The position numbers and the translations under genes are program-made. The notes beneath the pieces were generated by a model, which was not told the DNA's origin, did not search any database, and saw nothing but the letters and a program-made list of their open reading frames with translations. From Microbulbifer aggregans (GTDB lineage: Bacteria; Pseudomonadota; Gammaproteobacteria; Pseudomonadales; Cellvibrionaceae), in assembly GCF_001750105.1 (NCBI RefSeq), contig NZ_CP014143.1, forward strand, positions 2,697,501 through 2,761,500: a stretch of DNA of 64,000 nucleotides. Reading direction: 5' to 3'. Below are positions 8,795 through 18,273 of the stretch, piece by piece. How positions within the stretch are numbered: the first letter of the stretch is position 1; every line of letters begins with the position of its first letter.

Positions 8795-11700
8795 GTGAGT
8801 ATGGCGACGGTCATAACCGACAGCCGAGAAGATCTAATCGAGCAGGTCCGTGCACTGGTGCGGGCACGGCTTGGTGACGATGCTGCACCGGTGGAGGCAT
8901 TTGCCGAGCAATTCCTCCACCAGTATCCCCTGGAAGACCTGGTGGGGCGGCGCCTTGTGGATGTTTACGGTTGCATCTACACGTGGTGGGACTTTATTCA
9001 GCAGCGGCCTTCGGGGCGTCCCAAGGTCAGGGTTTTCAACCCGCGTCTGGAGGATGACGGTTGGGAGTGCTCCCACACGGTGGTCGCTGTGTTGCAGCGG
9101 GATATGCCGTTTCTGGTGGATTCCGTGCGCATCGAGATCAACCGCCGCGACACGGTGATCCACTCCATCAAAAGCACCGTCATGCAGCTGCGCCGGGACA
9201 AGAAGGGCAAGTTGCAGGAGCTGCTGCCCCGCCTCCATTCCGGGGAAGAGGCGAAAGCCGGCGCAACGACAGAAGCGCTGATCTATGTGGAGATCAACCG
9301 GGACACCTCGGAAGGCAATGCCGCCGACCTGGGTGCGGCGCTTCGCGATGTGCTCGGGGATGTCGAGCTGGTTGTGGACGACTATGTGCCAATGCTGGAC
9401 ACCTGCAGCGGCATGGAAGATCAGCTGCATGCCGGTATCGATGCGGAAGACGCCAACCTGCAGGAGGCCTGTGCCTTTATGCAGTGGATGCGCGACGGAA
9501 ACTTTACTTTTCTCGGCTACCGGGAATACGAGTTTGCCGAAGAGGGCGAAAAGCGGGTGCTGCGCGAAGTGGAGGAGCGTCGCCTCGGTATCTTCAAGAA
9601 ACTGGAGGAGCCGGCGGAGCCGACTCCCGAGGGCGCCTTCAATGAAGGCAAGCAGCGCTTCTACCAGGGCCCCAACTACCTCACGTTCGCCAAGTCTTCG
9701 GTCAAGTCCCGGGTGCACCGGGCTGCCTACTCAGACTATGTCACCGTCAAGCGTTACGATGCCCGTGGTGAGGTAATTGGTGAGTCGGCCTTCATGGGCC
9801 TCTACACCTCGCCGGTTTACACCGAGAGCCCGGCAAAGATCCCGATTATCCGCCGCAAGATGGCATCGGTGATCGAGTCCAGCGGCCTGTCACCGCACAG
9901 CCACGACGGCAAAGCGTTACGCCGTATTCTCGATACTTTCCCCCGTGACGAGCTGTTCCAGAGCAGCACCCAGGAACTGTTCCATACGGTCATGGGCGTG
10001 CTGAGCATGAATGAGCGCGCGCACATCCGGTTGTTCATCCGTCGCGACCCGTTCGGCAAGTTTGTCTCGGCGACGGTTTACGTACCGAGGGAGCAGTTCA
10101 GCAGTGATGTGCGGGAGGCGATTTGCGCGCACATCGCCAAGGCGATCAACGCCAGGGAATCTGATTTTACTACCTATTTCTCCGAGTCCATCCTCGCCCG
10201 GGTCCACTTTGTGTTCCGTGTCGACCCGAGCGAGCCAGTGGATATTGATGTCGCGCGGCTGGAGGCGCAGATCGTGGATATTACCCGCTCCTGGGAAGAT
10301 GTATTCCAAAAGTCCCTTATCGAGAGCCACGGTGAGGAAGAGGGCAACCGCCTGTTCGATATTTTCGGGCACGCTTTCCCTGCCGGTTACCGAGAGGATT
10401 TCGAGCCGCGTATTGCCGTGCAGGACGTCAGTGCCGTTCAGGAGCTGACACCGAAAAACCGTGTGGCGATGAGCTTTTACCAGCCGGTCGGTGCGGCACC
10501 GGGCAGCCTGCGTTTCAAGGTATTCAACTGGGGCCGCGGCCTGACCCTTTCAGACGTGATCCCGGTGCTGGAGCACCTCGGCCTGCGTGTGATCGGCGAA
10601 TTCCCCTATACGATCCGGCCCAAGGGCTCCACCGATGTATGGATGCACGAGTTCCACCTGGAGTTCGGCCTGCCGACCCGTGTCGACGCCCAGGCATCTC
10701 GCGGCATGTTCCAGGACGCCTTTGCGGCAATCTGGAATGGAGTGGCGGAGAGCGATGCATTCAATCGCCTGGTGCTGGCAGCGCGCCTGAACTGGCGCGA
10801 GGTGTCGATGCTGCGCGCCTATGCCCGCTACCTGAAGCAGACCAAGTTCAGTGCCAGCCAGCCCTACATAGCGGCCACCCTGGCCAACCACGTTGAGATC
10901 ACCCGCAATCTGGTGGCGTTGTTCCGGGCCATGTTTGACCCGCGTATCAACAGCAGCAACAAGCAGGATCAGACCCGTGTGGAGCGCCTGATCAAGAAGA
11001 TCCACGAGGGACTGGACAGCGTCGACAACCTGAACGAAGACCAGGTGATCCGTCGCTACCTGGACCTGATCCTGGCCACGTTGCGCACCAACTTCTTCCA
11101 GGTGGACGCCGAGGGCGAGCCAAAGGATTACATCTCCATCAAGTTCAGCCCGCGGAATATTCCCAATATTCCCGAGCCGCGGCCGGAATTCGAGATCTTC
11201 GTCTATTCGCCCCGTGTCGAGGGTGTGCACCTGCGCGGTGGCAAGGTGGCCCGTGGTGGTTTGCGCTGGTCCGACCGCCTGGAGGATTTCCGCACCGAGG
11301 TCCTCGGCCTGGTGAAGGCACAGAACGTAAAAAATGCCGTCATCGTGCCCAGTGGGGCCAAGGGCGGCTTCGTGGTGCGCAAGCCGCCGAAAGACGGCAG
11401 CCGCGACGCCATGCTGGAGGCGGGCATTGCCTGCTACCGCACCTTTATCCGCGGCCTGCTGGATATCACCGATAACCTGAAAGAGGGTGAAGTCGTTCCG
11501 CCTGAGCTGGTGGTGCGCCGGGACGAGGACGACCCCTACCTGGTGGTTGCCGCTGACAAGGGCACGGCCGCTTTCTCCGACATCGCCAACGGAATTGCCG
11601 CCGAGTATGACTTCTGGCTCGGTGATGCTTTTGCCTCGGGCGGCAGTCAGGGTTACGACCACAAGAAAATGGGCATCACGGCACGCGGTGCCTGGGTGTC

Positions 11701-13681
11701 GGTGCAGCGCCACTTCCGCGAAATGGGCGTCAATGTTCAGGATGAGGAGTTCTCGGTTGTCGGTATCGGCGATATGGGCGGTGATGTGTTCGGCAACGGC
11801 ATGCTGCTGTCGGAACACATCTGCCTGAAAGGCGCCTTCAACCACCTGCATATTTTCGTCGACCCGAATCCGGACGCCGCGGCCAGCTTCAAAGAGCGCA
11901 AGCGCCTATTCGAAATGCCGCGCTCCAGCTGGACGGACTATGACCAGAAACTGATCTCCAAGGGCGGTGGTATCTTCGAGCGCCGCGCCAAGTCCATCCG
12001 CATCACGCCAGAGATGAAAGAGGCATTCGGTATCGAGGCAGATCAGCTGAACCCGAACGAGCTGATCAGTGCCATGTTACGTGCACCGGTGGACCTGATC
12101 TGGAACGGCGGCATCGGCACCTACGTGAAGGCCAGCAGCGAGTCCCACGCGGAAGTAGGGGACAAGTCAAACGATCACCTGCGGGTCAATGGTTCTGAGT
12201 TGCGGGCCAAGGTGTTTGGTGAGGGTGGCAACCTGGGTGTGACCCAGCGTGGGCGAATTGAGTTTGCTCTGCACGGCGGTCGCTGTAATACCGATTTCAT
12301 CGACAATGCCGGCGGCGTGGATTGCTCGGACCACGAGGTAAACATCAAGATTCTCCTCGACAAGGTCGTCTCGAATGGCGACCTGACCGAGAAGCAGCGC
12401 AACCAGTTACTCGAGGAGATGACCGACTCTGTGGCCGAACTGGTGCTCGACAACAACTACAACCAGACCCAGGCCCTGAGCGTGGCAGAGCGGCAGGTTT
12501 CCGAGCGCATCGATGAATACCGCCGCACCATCAATACCCTGGAGGCCGAGGGCCGCCTGCGCCGTGCCCTGGAGTTCATTCCTGACAATGAGCAGATCAC
12601 TGAGCGCCAGAACCGCGGGCAGTATTTGACCCGACCGGAGCTGTCTGTACTGATTTCCTACGTGAAGGTGAAGCTCAAGGAAGAGCTCCTCAATGCTGCC
12701 ATCACTGACTATCCCCGGGTACAGGAAGCGGTGGAGTCCGCATTCCCGCAGGAACTGGTGGCGCGCTACCGGGAGCTGGTCTACGACCATCCACTGCGAC
12801 GCCAGATCGTGGCCACCCAGGTGGCTAACGAGATGGTTAACAGCATGGGTATCACCTTCTACAACCGTATCAGCGGTGCTACCGGTGCGGATATCAACAC
12901 GGTCGCTGCCGCTTACCTCAGTGCCCGTGAGGTCTATCGGATGCCGGTGTTCCAGGATCAGGTGGCCGCACTCGATTACAAGGTGCCGGCGGAGCTGCAG
13001 ATCGAATTGCTGAACAGCATGGTAGGGCGTGTGCGTCGCGCCACTCGCTGGTTCATCCGCAACCGTCGCTTTGACCTGGATCCGGCCAAGGAGCAGGCGC
13101 AGTTCGGCGAATCGGTCCAGCGGGTGATCAAAGCCCTGCCGGAGGTCCTGAGTGGCGAGCCACGCCGTGAGTGGGAGCGTCGCTACCGCCGGCTGCAGGA
13201 AACACACGTGCCGGAGGAGATGGCACTGCTGGCAGCGTCACCGACGTACCTGTTCTCGGCGCTGGGGATTTCAGAGTCCGCCCGTACCAGCGATCGCCCG
13301 GTTGAAGAGGTGGCGCGGGTCTACTTTGGCCTGGCCGATATGCTGGATCTCTACTGGTTCGGCAACCAGATCATCGACCTCCCGGTGGAGAGCTTCTGGC
13401 AGGCGCAGGCCCGGGAAACCAGCATGGATGACCTGGACAGCCAGCTGGCCAGCCTGGCGGTGAACCTGTTGCGGCTCGGTGCCGGATCGGACCTGGATAC
13501 CGATGGCGCGATGGAGCGCTGGGGCGTTATCATGGCGCCCGCTCTGCAGCGCTGGAAAGGCATTCTCACTGAACTCAAGGCATCGCCCTCCAGTGACTTC
13601 GCCATGTTTACCGTGGCGCTGCGGGAGCTGATGTACCTGGCCAATGCCACCGCGGACATGGAGTCGCTGGCCGAGGCCTGA
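8795..13681 (+). CDS. gdhB: NAD-specific glutamate dehydrogenase, large (GDH-180) type
   Basis: A 1628-residue enzyme of the bacterial 180-kDa class, which oxidises glutamate to 2-oxoglutarate with NAD+ and serves mainly in amino-acid catabolism. The long N-terminal part (about 1-700) carries ACT-like regulatory regions. The catalytic domain includes GGLRWSDRLEDFRTEVLGL near 830 and PSGAKGGFV near 865, with the active-site lysines. The nucleotide-binding part contains VVGIGDMGGDVFGNGM near 990, and an all-helical C-terminal region ends the protein. The length is normal for the class. GTG 8795 is chosen because GGAGG lies six bases ahead; ATG 8801 is two codons in. It stands alone on the plus strand, with a UUCG hairpin and pyrD following. 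Confidence 0.95.
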   Translation: MSMATVITDSREDLIEQVRALVRARLGDDAAPVEAFAEQFLHQYPLEDLVGRRLVDVYGCIYTWWDFIQQRPSGRPKVRVFNPRLEDDGWECSHTVVAVLQRDMPFLVDSVRIEINRRDTVIHSIKSTVMQLRRDKKGKLQELLPRLHSGEEAKAGATTEALIYVEINRDTSEGNAADLGAALRDVLGDVELVVDDYVPMLDTCSGMEDQLHAGIDAEDANLQEACAFMQWMRDGNFTFLGYREYEFAEEGEKRVLREVEERRLGIFKKLEEPAEPTPEGAFNEGKQRFYQGPNYLTFAKSSVKSRVHRAAYSDYVTVKRYDARGEVIGESAFMGLYTSPVYTESPAKIPIIRRKMASVIESSGLSPHSHDGKALRRILDTFPRDELFQSSTQELFHTVMGVLSMNERAHIRLFIRRDPFGKFVSATVYVPREQFSSDVREAICAHIAKAINARESDFTTYFSESILARVHFVFRVDPSEPVDIDVARLEAQIVDITRSWEDVFQKSLIESHGEEEGNRLFDIFGHAFPAGYREDFEPRIAVQDVSAVQELTPKNRVAMSFYQPVGAAPGSLRFKVFNWGRGLTLSDVIPVLEHLGLRVIGEFPYTIRPKGSTDVWMHEFHLEFGLPTRVDAQASRGMFQDAFAAIWNGVAESDAFNRLVLAARLNWREVSMLRAYARYLKQTKFSASQPYIAATLANHVEITRNLVALFRAMFDPRINSSNKQDQTRVERLIKKIHEGLDSVDNLNEDQVIRRYLDLILATLRTNFFQVDAEGEPKDYISIKFSPRNIPNIPEPRPEFEIFVYSPRVEGVHLRGGKVARGGLRWSDRLEDFRTEVLGLVKAQNVKNAVIVPSGAKGGFVVRKPPKDGSRDAMLEAGIACYRTFIRGLLDITDNLKEGEVVPPELVVRRDEDDPYLVVAADKGTAAFSDIANGIAAEYDFWLGDAFASGGSQGYDHKKMGITARGAWVSVQRHFREMGVNVQDEEFSVVGIGDMGGDVFGNGMLLSEHICLKGAFNHLHIFVDPNPDAAASFKERKRLFEMPRSSWTDYDQKLISKGGGIFERRAKSIRITPEMKEAFGIEADQLNPNELISAMLRAPVDLIWNGGIGTYVKASSESHAEVGDKSNDHLRVNGSELRAKVFGEGGNLGVTQRGRIEFALHGGRCNTDFIDNAGGVDCSDHEVNIKILLDKVVSNGDLTEKQRNQLLEEMTDSVAELVLDNNYNQTQALSVAERQVSERIDEYRRTINTLEAEGRLRRALEFIPDNEQITERQNRGQYLTRPELSVLISYVKVKLKEELLNAAITDYPRVQEAVESAFPQELVARYRELVYDHPLRRQIVATQVANEMVNSMGITFYNRISGATGADINTVAAAYLSAREVYRMPVFQDQVAALDYKVPAELQIELLNSMVGRVRRATRWFIRNRRFDLDPAKEQAQFGESVQRVIKALPEVLSGEPRREWERRYRRLQETHVPEEMALLAASPTYLFSALGISESARTSDRPVEEVARVYFGLADMLDLYWFGNQIIDLPVESFWQAQARETSMDDLDSQLASLAVNLLRLGAGSDLDTDGAMERWGVIMAPALQRWKGILTELKASPSSDFAMFTVALRELMYLANATADMESLAEA

Positions 13682-13687
13682 TGGCAC

Positions 13688-13707
13688 TCCCGGCTTTCGA
13701 GCCGGGA
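13688..13707 (+). terminator. UUCG-loop hairpin after gdhB
   Basis: A perfect 8-bp stem, TCCCGGCT/AGCCGGGA, closes a TTCG tetraloop only 6 bp past the gdhB stop. UUCG loops are unusually stable in RNA and common in intrinsic terminators. No clear T-tract follows, so it may instead protect or process the 3' end of the gdhB message. It may also attenuate read-through into pyrD 30 bp later. Confidence 0.5.
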
Positions 13708-13736
13708 TGCCCGTTAGTGAGCAATGAAGGACAGCC

Positions 13737-14774
13737 ATGTATTCGACCCTGCGAAAAGCCCTGTTTGCGCTCGATCCGGAGCGCGCCCACCACCTGACTA
13801 TTGACGCCGTTGGCGCCGCCGAGCGTCTCGGCCTGATGTCCCTGTTCGCAAAGCCGGTGGTGAATGACCCGGTGGAACTGATGGGGCTTACCCTGCCCAA
13901 TCCGGTGGGGCTGGCAGCTGGGCTGGACAAGAATGCCCAGGCATTCAATGGCCTGGGAGCGCTGGGTTTCGGGTTCGTTGAGGTGGGGACGGTGACTCCG
14001 CGCCCTCAACCCGGCAATCCGCTGCCGCGCCTTTTCCGCCTGGAGGAGGCGGAGGCCATCATCAACCGTATGGGCTTCAATAACGAGGGCGTTGATTACC
14101 TGGTGAATCGGGTGCGCCGGCGTCGTTATGGTGGCGTGCTGGGAATCAATGTGGGCAAGAATTTCGACACGCCGGCGGAGCGCGCGGCGGACGATTATTG
14201 TATCTGCATGGAAAAGGTTTACCCGTACGCCGATTACATCACTGCCAACGTTTCTTCCCCGAATACCAAGGGTCTGCGTGATCTGCAGTTCGGTGACAGC
14301 CTGAACCGGCTGCTCGGTACGTTGAAAGAGAAACAGCAGCAACTGGCTGCCTGTTCTGATCGCTACGTGCCGCTGGCCGTCAAGATCGCTCCTGACATGG
14401 ATGATGAGGCCATTGCCCAGATCGCCGAGGCGCTGCGGAGTTATGAAATCGATGGGGTGATTGCTACCAATACCACCATTGATAAATCTTCTGTCGAGGG
14501 CCTGCCTCACGGCAAGGAGGAGGGCGGTCTCAGCGGTAAACCATTGCGTGAAAAGTCCACCCGGGTCATCCGGCAATTGGCCAAAGCGCTCGAGGGTGAG
14601 CTGCCGATTATCGGTGTCGGGGGCATTACGGATGGGGAGAGTGCAGCCGAAAAGGTTCGCGCTGGCGCCACCGCGGTGCAGATCTATACCGGACTGATTT
14701 ACCGTGGCCCCGAACTCGTGAAAGAAGCCGCCGAAGCTATCGCCCTGGCGCGTCGGGAGAAAGCGGAAGGCTGA
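13737..14774 (+). CDS. pyrD: Quinone-dependent dihydroorotate dehydrogenase
   Basis: A 345-residue class 2 dihydroorotate dehydrogenase. It converts dihydroorotate to orotate in pyrimidine synthesis and passes electrons through FMN to membrane quinones. The class 2 N-terminal helix pair is present ([20 protein letters not shown]). FMN-site and family motifs follow: [13 protein letters not shown] near 61, [14 protein letters not shown] near 175 with the catalytic-loop Ser, VIATNTTI near 240 and [11 protein letters not shown] near 295. It is monocistronic here with a good AAGGA ribosome site. In pseudomonads pyrD also sits next to rmf and rlmL, as here. Confidence 0.96.
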   Translation: MYSTLRKALFALDPERAHHLTIDAVGAAERLGLMSLFAKPVVNDPVELMGLTLPNPVGLAAGLDKNAQAFNGLGALGFGFVEVGTVTPRPQPGNPLPRLFRLEEAEAIINRMGFNNEGVDYLVNRVRRRRYGGVLGINVGKNFDTPAERAADDYCICMEKVYPYADYITANVSSPNTKGLRDLQFGDSLNRLLGTLKEKQQQLAACSDRYVPLAVKIAPDMDDEAIAQIAEALRSYEIDGVIATNTTIDKSSVEGLPHGKEEGGLSGKPLREKSTRVIRQLAKALEGELPIIGVGGITDGESAAEKVRAGATAVQIYTGLIYRGPELVKEAAEAIALARREKAEG

Positions 14775-14937
14775 TTCAAAGCCTGGCGGGCTGAGCCTGT
14801 GCGGGTGCTGGTCCAGTTGATCCCGGGCTCACTGGCATGCCCTGCGCATCCACAGCAGCTATCTTGCCTTCGTATTGCAAGAGCAGGCACTTTGATGAGC
14901 CATGAGGCAGTCGGCTTTGTCGACGCGGTCACAGGCA

Positions 14938-14958
14938 GGCCCAGTCAATGACTGGGCC
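14938..14958. terminator. Hairpin in the pyrD/rmf convergent gap
   Basis: The arms GGCCCAGT (14938-14945) and ACTGGGCC (14951-14958) pair perfectly around a 5-base loop between the convergent pyrD and rmf genes. It could end transcripts from both sides, but neither strand has a strong T-tract beside it. The rest of this 220-bp gap (14775-14994) shows nothing I can identify. Confidence 0.4.
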
Positions 14959-14994
14959 CATTACCCCATTTAAATTGATCAGGCTAATGTCGGT

Positions 14995-15246
14995 TTACGC
15001 CGTTCTCCAACCATCCGGGTGATGGTTCTCGGCGGAAAAGTTGCGGTAGGTTTCCAGTTTCTGCGCCTTCGCAGACGCTCCAAACCCGTTCCAGTAGTCT
15101 TCCCGCCCCTCGCGCCAGCCGTTAATCCATTCCTGATGGAGTGGTCCATTAATGTAGGGACAGATGTCCTGCGGCTTGTTTTCGGACGCGGCCTGATATC
15201 CTTTGCAAAAGGCTCTCTCTAACTGGTTACGTTTTTGGCGTTTCAT
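14995..15246 (-). CDS. rmf: Ribosome modulation factor
   Basis: A basic 83-residue protein that dimerises 70S ribosomes into inactive 100S particles in stationary phase or stress. Family hallmarks are MKRQKRNQLERAFCKGYQ at the N-terminus, then CPYINGPLHQEWINGWREGR near residues 29-48 and DYWNG. The C-terminus is longer than in the 55-residue Escherichia coli protein, as in many marine gammaproteobacteria. GAGG precedes the ATG at 10 bases. The leader contains two short hairpins, AAAGCC/GGCTTT at 15264-15280 and CAGAAGA/TCTTCTG at 15295-15317, which may affect message stability. Confidence 0.93.
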   Translation of the reverse strand: MKRQKRNQLERAFCKGYQAASENKPQDICPYINGPLHQEWINGWREGREDYWNGFGASAKAQKLETYRNFSAENHHPDGWRTA

Positions 15247-15599
15247 CGAATTGGCACCTCGCTAAAGCCGGGCCGGCTTTTCTGGTAGTCGGAGCAGAAG
15301 AGGCGACACTTCTTCTGCCGGGATTTTATCGGGTGTTTACTGTCAGTTGAGTGAAGGTTTTGTCGCCAGAATTGTTGCCCATATCCATAGCTTATGGTGG
15401 ACGACCGGCGATCGGAAAGGCCATGCAGGACTGCTGTTGCGCGGCCGCCAACGGTATCAGTAGAGCAAACCGGGCGCTGGCTGTGAACGACCAGTTTGGT
15501 CTGACAATGTCATTTAATAGAAACAATACGTATAGGTTAGATGTGCTCTTGCCGCAGTGAGCGGAAGTTGGCACCGGAAACGTCTCGAGAAACTGTGAT
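15247..15599. other. rmf/rlmL divergent intergenic region
   Basis: This 353-bp region lies between the divergent rmf and rlmL genes. The rmf side has two hairpins (15264-15280 and 15295-15317), and ATTTTATC at 15323-15330, read as GATAAAAT on the minus strand, is a possible rmf -10 element. The rlmL side has an AT-rich stretch around 15508-15542. A reading frame of 69 codons at 15351-15560 lacks a ribosome site and any family resemblance, so I do not call it. Confidence 0.35.
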
Positions 15600-17798
15600 A
15601 TGACACAAACACAAAATCTGGACCTGACAGCGACCTGCCCAAAGGGGCTCGAATCACTTCTGGCGGTGGAGCTGAACGAACTGGGCGCCTCGGTCACCCG
15701 AGAGCAGCCGGCAGCGGTCCACTTTACCGGCACCCTGCAGGTCGCCTACCGCTGCTGCCTGTGGAGCCGGCTGGCGAATCGGGTGTTGCTGCGGCTGGCC
15801 AGTGAAAAAATCACCGATGCCGAGGGTCTCTACCGGGCTGTCGCAAGCCTGCCCTGGGAGGAGCACATCACCCCCAGCGGTAAACTGTGGGTACAGTTTT
15901 CCGGCACCAATCGGGAGATTCGCAACAGTCAGTTTGGTGCCCAGAAAGCCAAGGATGCGATTGTCGACCGGCTGCGTCAGCAGGCGGGTACCAGGCCGCT
16001 GGTGGAGCGGGACAACCCCGATCTTGCCGTCGTGTTACGCCTGCATCGCGACCAGCTCGATATCTCCATTGATCTCAGTGGCGATAGCCTGCACCGGCGC
16101 GGTTACCGCACCCACATTGGTGCTGCCCCGCTCAAGGAAAACCTGGCAGCTGCGCTGCTGCTGCGCAGCGGCTGGCCGGAAATCGCGGCAGAGGGCGGTG
16201 CGCTCCTGGATCCAATGTGCGGCTCCGGCACGATCCTTATCGAGGGTGCGATGATGGCAGCGGATTACGCGCCGGGCCTTCTCCGGGAAAGCTTCGGGTT
16301 TGAACGTTGGCTCAATCATCAGAGTGATATCTGGCTCGCCCTGCGAGAGGAGGCACTAGCCCGCCGGGAGGCTGGCCTGGCCCGGGAGTTACCGGAAATC
16401 CGTGGCTACGATGCCGATGCCAAGGTGCTGTTTGCCGCCGAGGCCAATATCAATCGTGCGGGCCTGGAGCGGCAGGTGCGTGTGAGCTGCCGGCCCGTCG
16501 CGACCTTCAGGATCCCCAGCCACCGCCCGGTGAACACGGGGCTGGTACTGACGAATCCTCCCTATGGCGAACGTCTTGGGGAGCAGGAAGCACTGCGTGA
16601 AACCTATGCCGAGCTGGGCCGGCAGCTCAAGCAGGAGTTTCCCGGTTGGCTGGTGGGGATCTTCACCGGCAACCCCGAGCTGGGCTTTTCAACCGGGCTG
16701 CGCTCTCACAAACAGTACCAACTCTACAACGGCAGTATCCCAAGTCAGTTGCTGTTATTCCGGGTCCGGGAGGGCGCCGGTAGTTCTGCCGAGCCCCGCG
16801 CGCTGTCAGAGGAAGCGCAGATGGTGGCAAACCGCCTGCGCAAGAATCTGCGTACGACAGGAAAGTGGGCCAGCCGCAACGGCATCGACTGTTACCGGTT
16901 GTACGATGCTGATCTGCCGGAGTATGCGGCAGCAGTCGATATCTATCGCTCCCTGGAGGGGGCAGTTTATGCCCATGTGCAGGAATACCGTCCGCCGGCC
17001 AAGATTGAGGAGAACAAGGCCCGCAGCCGCCTGCGTGATCTGGTACGCGCAGTGAGGGAGGTGCTGGAAATCCCTCAGGACAACATCAGTATTAAGGAGC
17101 GCCGCAGGCAGAGTCACAAGGGCGGAGGTAAAGCGCCGAGCCAGTATCAGAGGCAGGGCGGGGCAGCGGGTGAGCGGAATTTCTGGATCAATGAATACGG
17201 TGCCGAACTGGAGGTCGACATCTGGACCTACCTGGATACGGGTGTATTCCTCGATCACCGTCCTGTGCGGCAATATATCCGTAAAGAGGCAGACGGGAAG
17301 ACATTCCTGAATTTGTTTTGCTACACCGCCACAGCCACGGTACAGGCGGCCCTGGGCGGCGCAAAACAGAGCACCAGTGTCGATATGTCCAAGACTTACC
17401 AGGCCTGGGCGGCTCGCAACTTTCGCCGCAATAACCTCGACCCTTACCAGCATCAACTCCTTGAAGCCGATTGCTTGCAGTGGCTGACTTCAGCACAGCA
17501 GAACCGCCGCGGCCACTATGATCTGATTTTCCTTGATCCGCCGAGCTTCTCCAACTCAGCCAAGATGCGTGGGGTTCTGGATATTCAGCGGGATCACGAA
17601 CGGCTGATCCGTCAGTGTATGACCCTGTTGGCCCCCGGAGGGGCACTGGTGTTTTCGAATAATCTGCGCAGTTTCAAAATGGACGAGGGGATCTTGGCTG
17701 AATTTGCGGTTGAGAACCTGTCCAGTGTGCTGCTGGATCGGGATTTTCAACGCAATCCCAAGATCCACAATGTCTGGAGAATCGAAGCGAAAGCCTGA
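15600..17798 (+). CDS. rlmL: Fused 23S rRNA methyltransferase RlmKL
   Basis: A 732-residue bifunctional enzyme. The N-terminal half makes m2G2445 and the C-terminal half m7G2069 in 23S rRNA, both using S-adenosylmethionine. A THUMP RNA-binding domain fills about residues 45-155. The first methyltransferase domain has DPMCGSGTILIEGA near 204 and the catalytic TNPPYGERLG near 318. The second has LNLFCYTATATVQA near 570 and DPPSFSNSAKM near 646. The full fusion matches E. coli RlmL in length and order. It stands alone, and its stop is followed closely by the opposite-strand RcsF-like gene. Confidence 0.95.
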   Translation: MTQTQNLDLTATCPKGLESLLAVELNELGASVTREQPAAVHFTGTLQVAYRCCLWSRLANRVLLRLASEKITDAEGLYRAVASLPWEEHITPSGKLWVQFSGTNREIRNSQFGAQKAKDAIVDRLRQQAGTRPLVERDNPDLAVVLRLHRDQLDISIDLSGDSLHRRGYRTHIGAAPLKENLAAALLLRSGWPEIAAEGGALLDPMCGSGTILIEGAMMAADYAPGLLRESFGFERWLNHQSDIWLALREEALARREAGLARELPEIRGYDADAKVLFAAEANINRAGLERQVRVSCRPVATFRIPSHRPVNTGLVLTNPPYGERLGEQEALRETYAELGRQLKQEFPGWLVGIFTGNPELGFSTGLRSHKQYQLYNGSIPSQLLLFRVREGAGSSAEPRALSEEAQMVANRLRKNLRTTGKWASRNGIDCYRLYDADLPEYAAAVDIYRSLEGAVYAHVQEYRPPAKIEENKARSRLRDLVRAVREVLEIPQDNISIKERRRQSHKGGGKAPSQYQRQGGAAGERNFWINEYGAELEVDIWTYLDTGVFLDHRPVRQYIRKEADGKTFLNLFCYTATATVQAALGGAKQSTSVDMSKTYQAWAARNFRRNNLDPYQHQLLEADCLQWLTSAQQNRRGHYDLIFLDPPSFSNSAKMRGVLDIQRDHERLIRQCMTLLAPGGALVFSNNLRSFKMDEGILAEFAVENLSSVLLDRDFQRNPKIHNVWRIEAKA

Positions 17799-17821
17799 GT
17801 GGCAATGGAATTGCTGTGGGA

Positions 17822-18205
17822 TCAGGGCCTAGATTGCCGCTCGGGTACGGCATAGGCAACGCCGTGGCATTCCAGGTAGCGAAGGCATCCCTCGTAGCCG
17901 CCAGTCGCTGCTCCGCAGGCCTCCACGACTACTCCATTGCCCCCAAGTTTATGGGTGCGCTGTTTCAATTCCTGCACCAGTGTCGAGCGGCGAGGCTCGT
18001 CTTCGTCCGCTCTTCTCTGGCATTGTGCGGCCTCGACGAAACCGAGGGTGGTGGCATCGTAGCGGCCAATCTCAACCGGAGTGTATTCGCGGACTGAGGC
18101 GGCTTTGATGCGGCCCTCAGCATAAGGGCAAAGATTGGTGCTGAACTGTACCCCGTGGCATCCACCGAGTGCCGCTAGTGTGATCAGGAGAAGAACGGCT
18201 CGCAT
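17822..18205 (-). CDS. RcsF-like outer-membrane lipoprotein
   Basis: A 127-residue lipoprotein with a signal peptide and lipobox ending LAALGGC (Cys16). The mature part has Cys62, Cys97, Cys107 and Cys113. This 35/10/6 spacing is nearly that of E. coli RcsF (Cys74, Cys109, Cys118, Cys124; 35/9/6), where two disulfides tie the signalling domain. The ELKQRTHKLGGNGVVVEACG segment also matches the RcsF core, which has a Lys-rich helix followed by ANAV and a Cys. RcsF senses envelope damage and relieves IgaA inhibition of the Rcs phosphorelay. No Rcs gene lies in this window, so the downstream pathway here is unknown. An extra Cys26 lies outside the RcsF pattern. Confidence 0.7.
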   Translation of the reverse strand: MRAVLLLITLAALGGCHGVQFSTNLCPYAEGRIKAASVREYTPVEIGRYDATTLGFVEAAQCQRRADEDEPRRSTLVQELKQRTHKLGGNGVVVEACGAATGGYEGCLRYLECHGVAYAVPERQSRP

Positions 18206-18273
18206 GGAAAACTCCTTTTTATGGTCAGTAACCGCCGGGATAAGTGACTGGGGCAGCCAGAGCCCTGTGCGTA

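Noticed and set aside
10550..11851. A 433-codon minus-strand frame inside gdhB
   Set aside because: It is antisense to the catalytic half of the glutamate dehydrogenase and shows no family match.
15264..15281. AAAGCCGGGCCGGCTTTT as an intrinsic terminator
   Set aside because: The stem is short, and it lies upstream of rmf with no plus-strand gene ending there; more likely leader structure of rmf.
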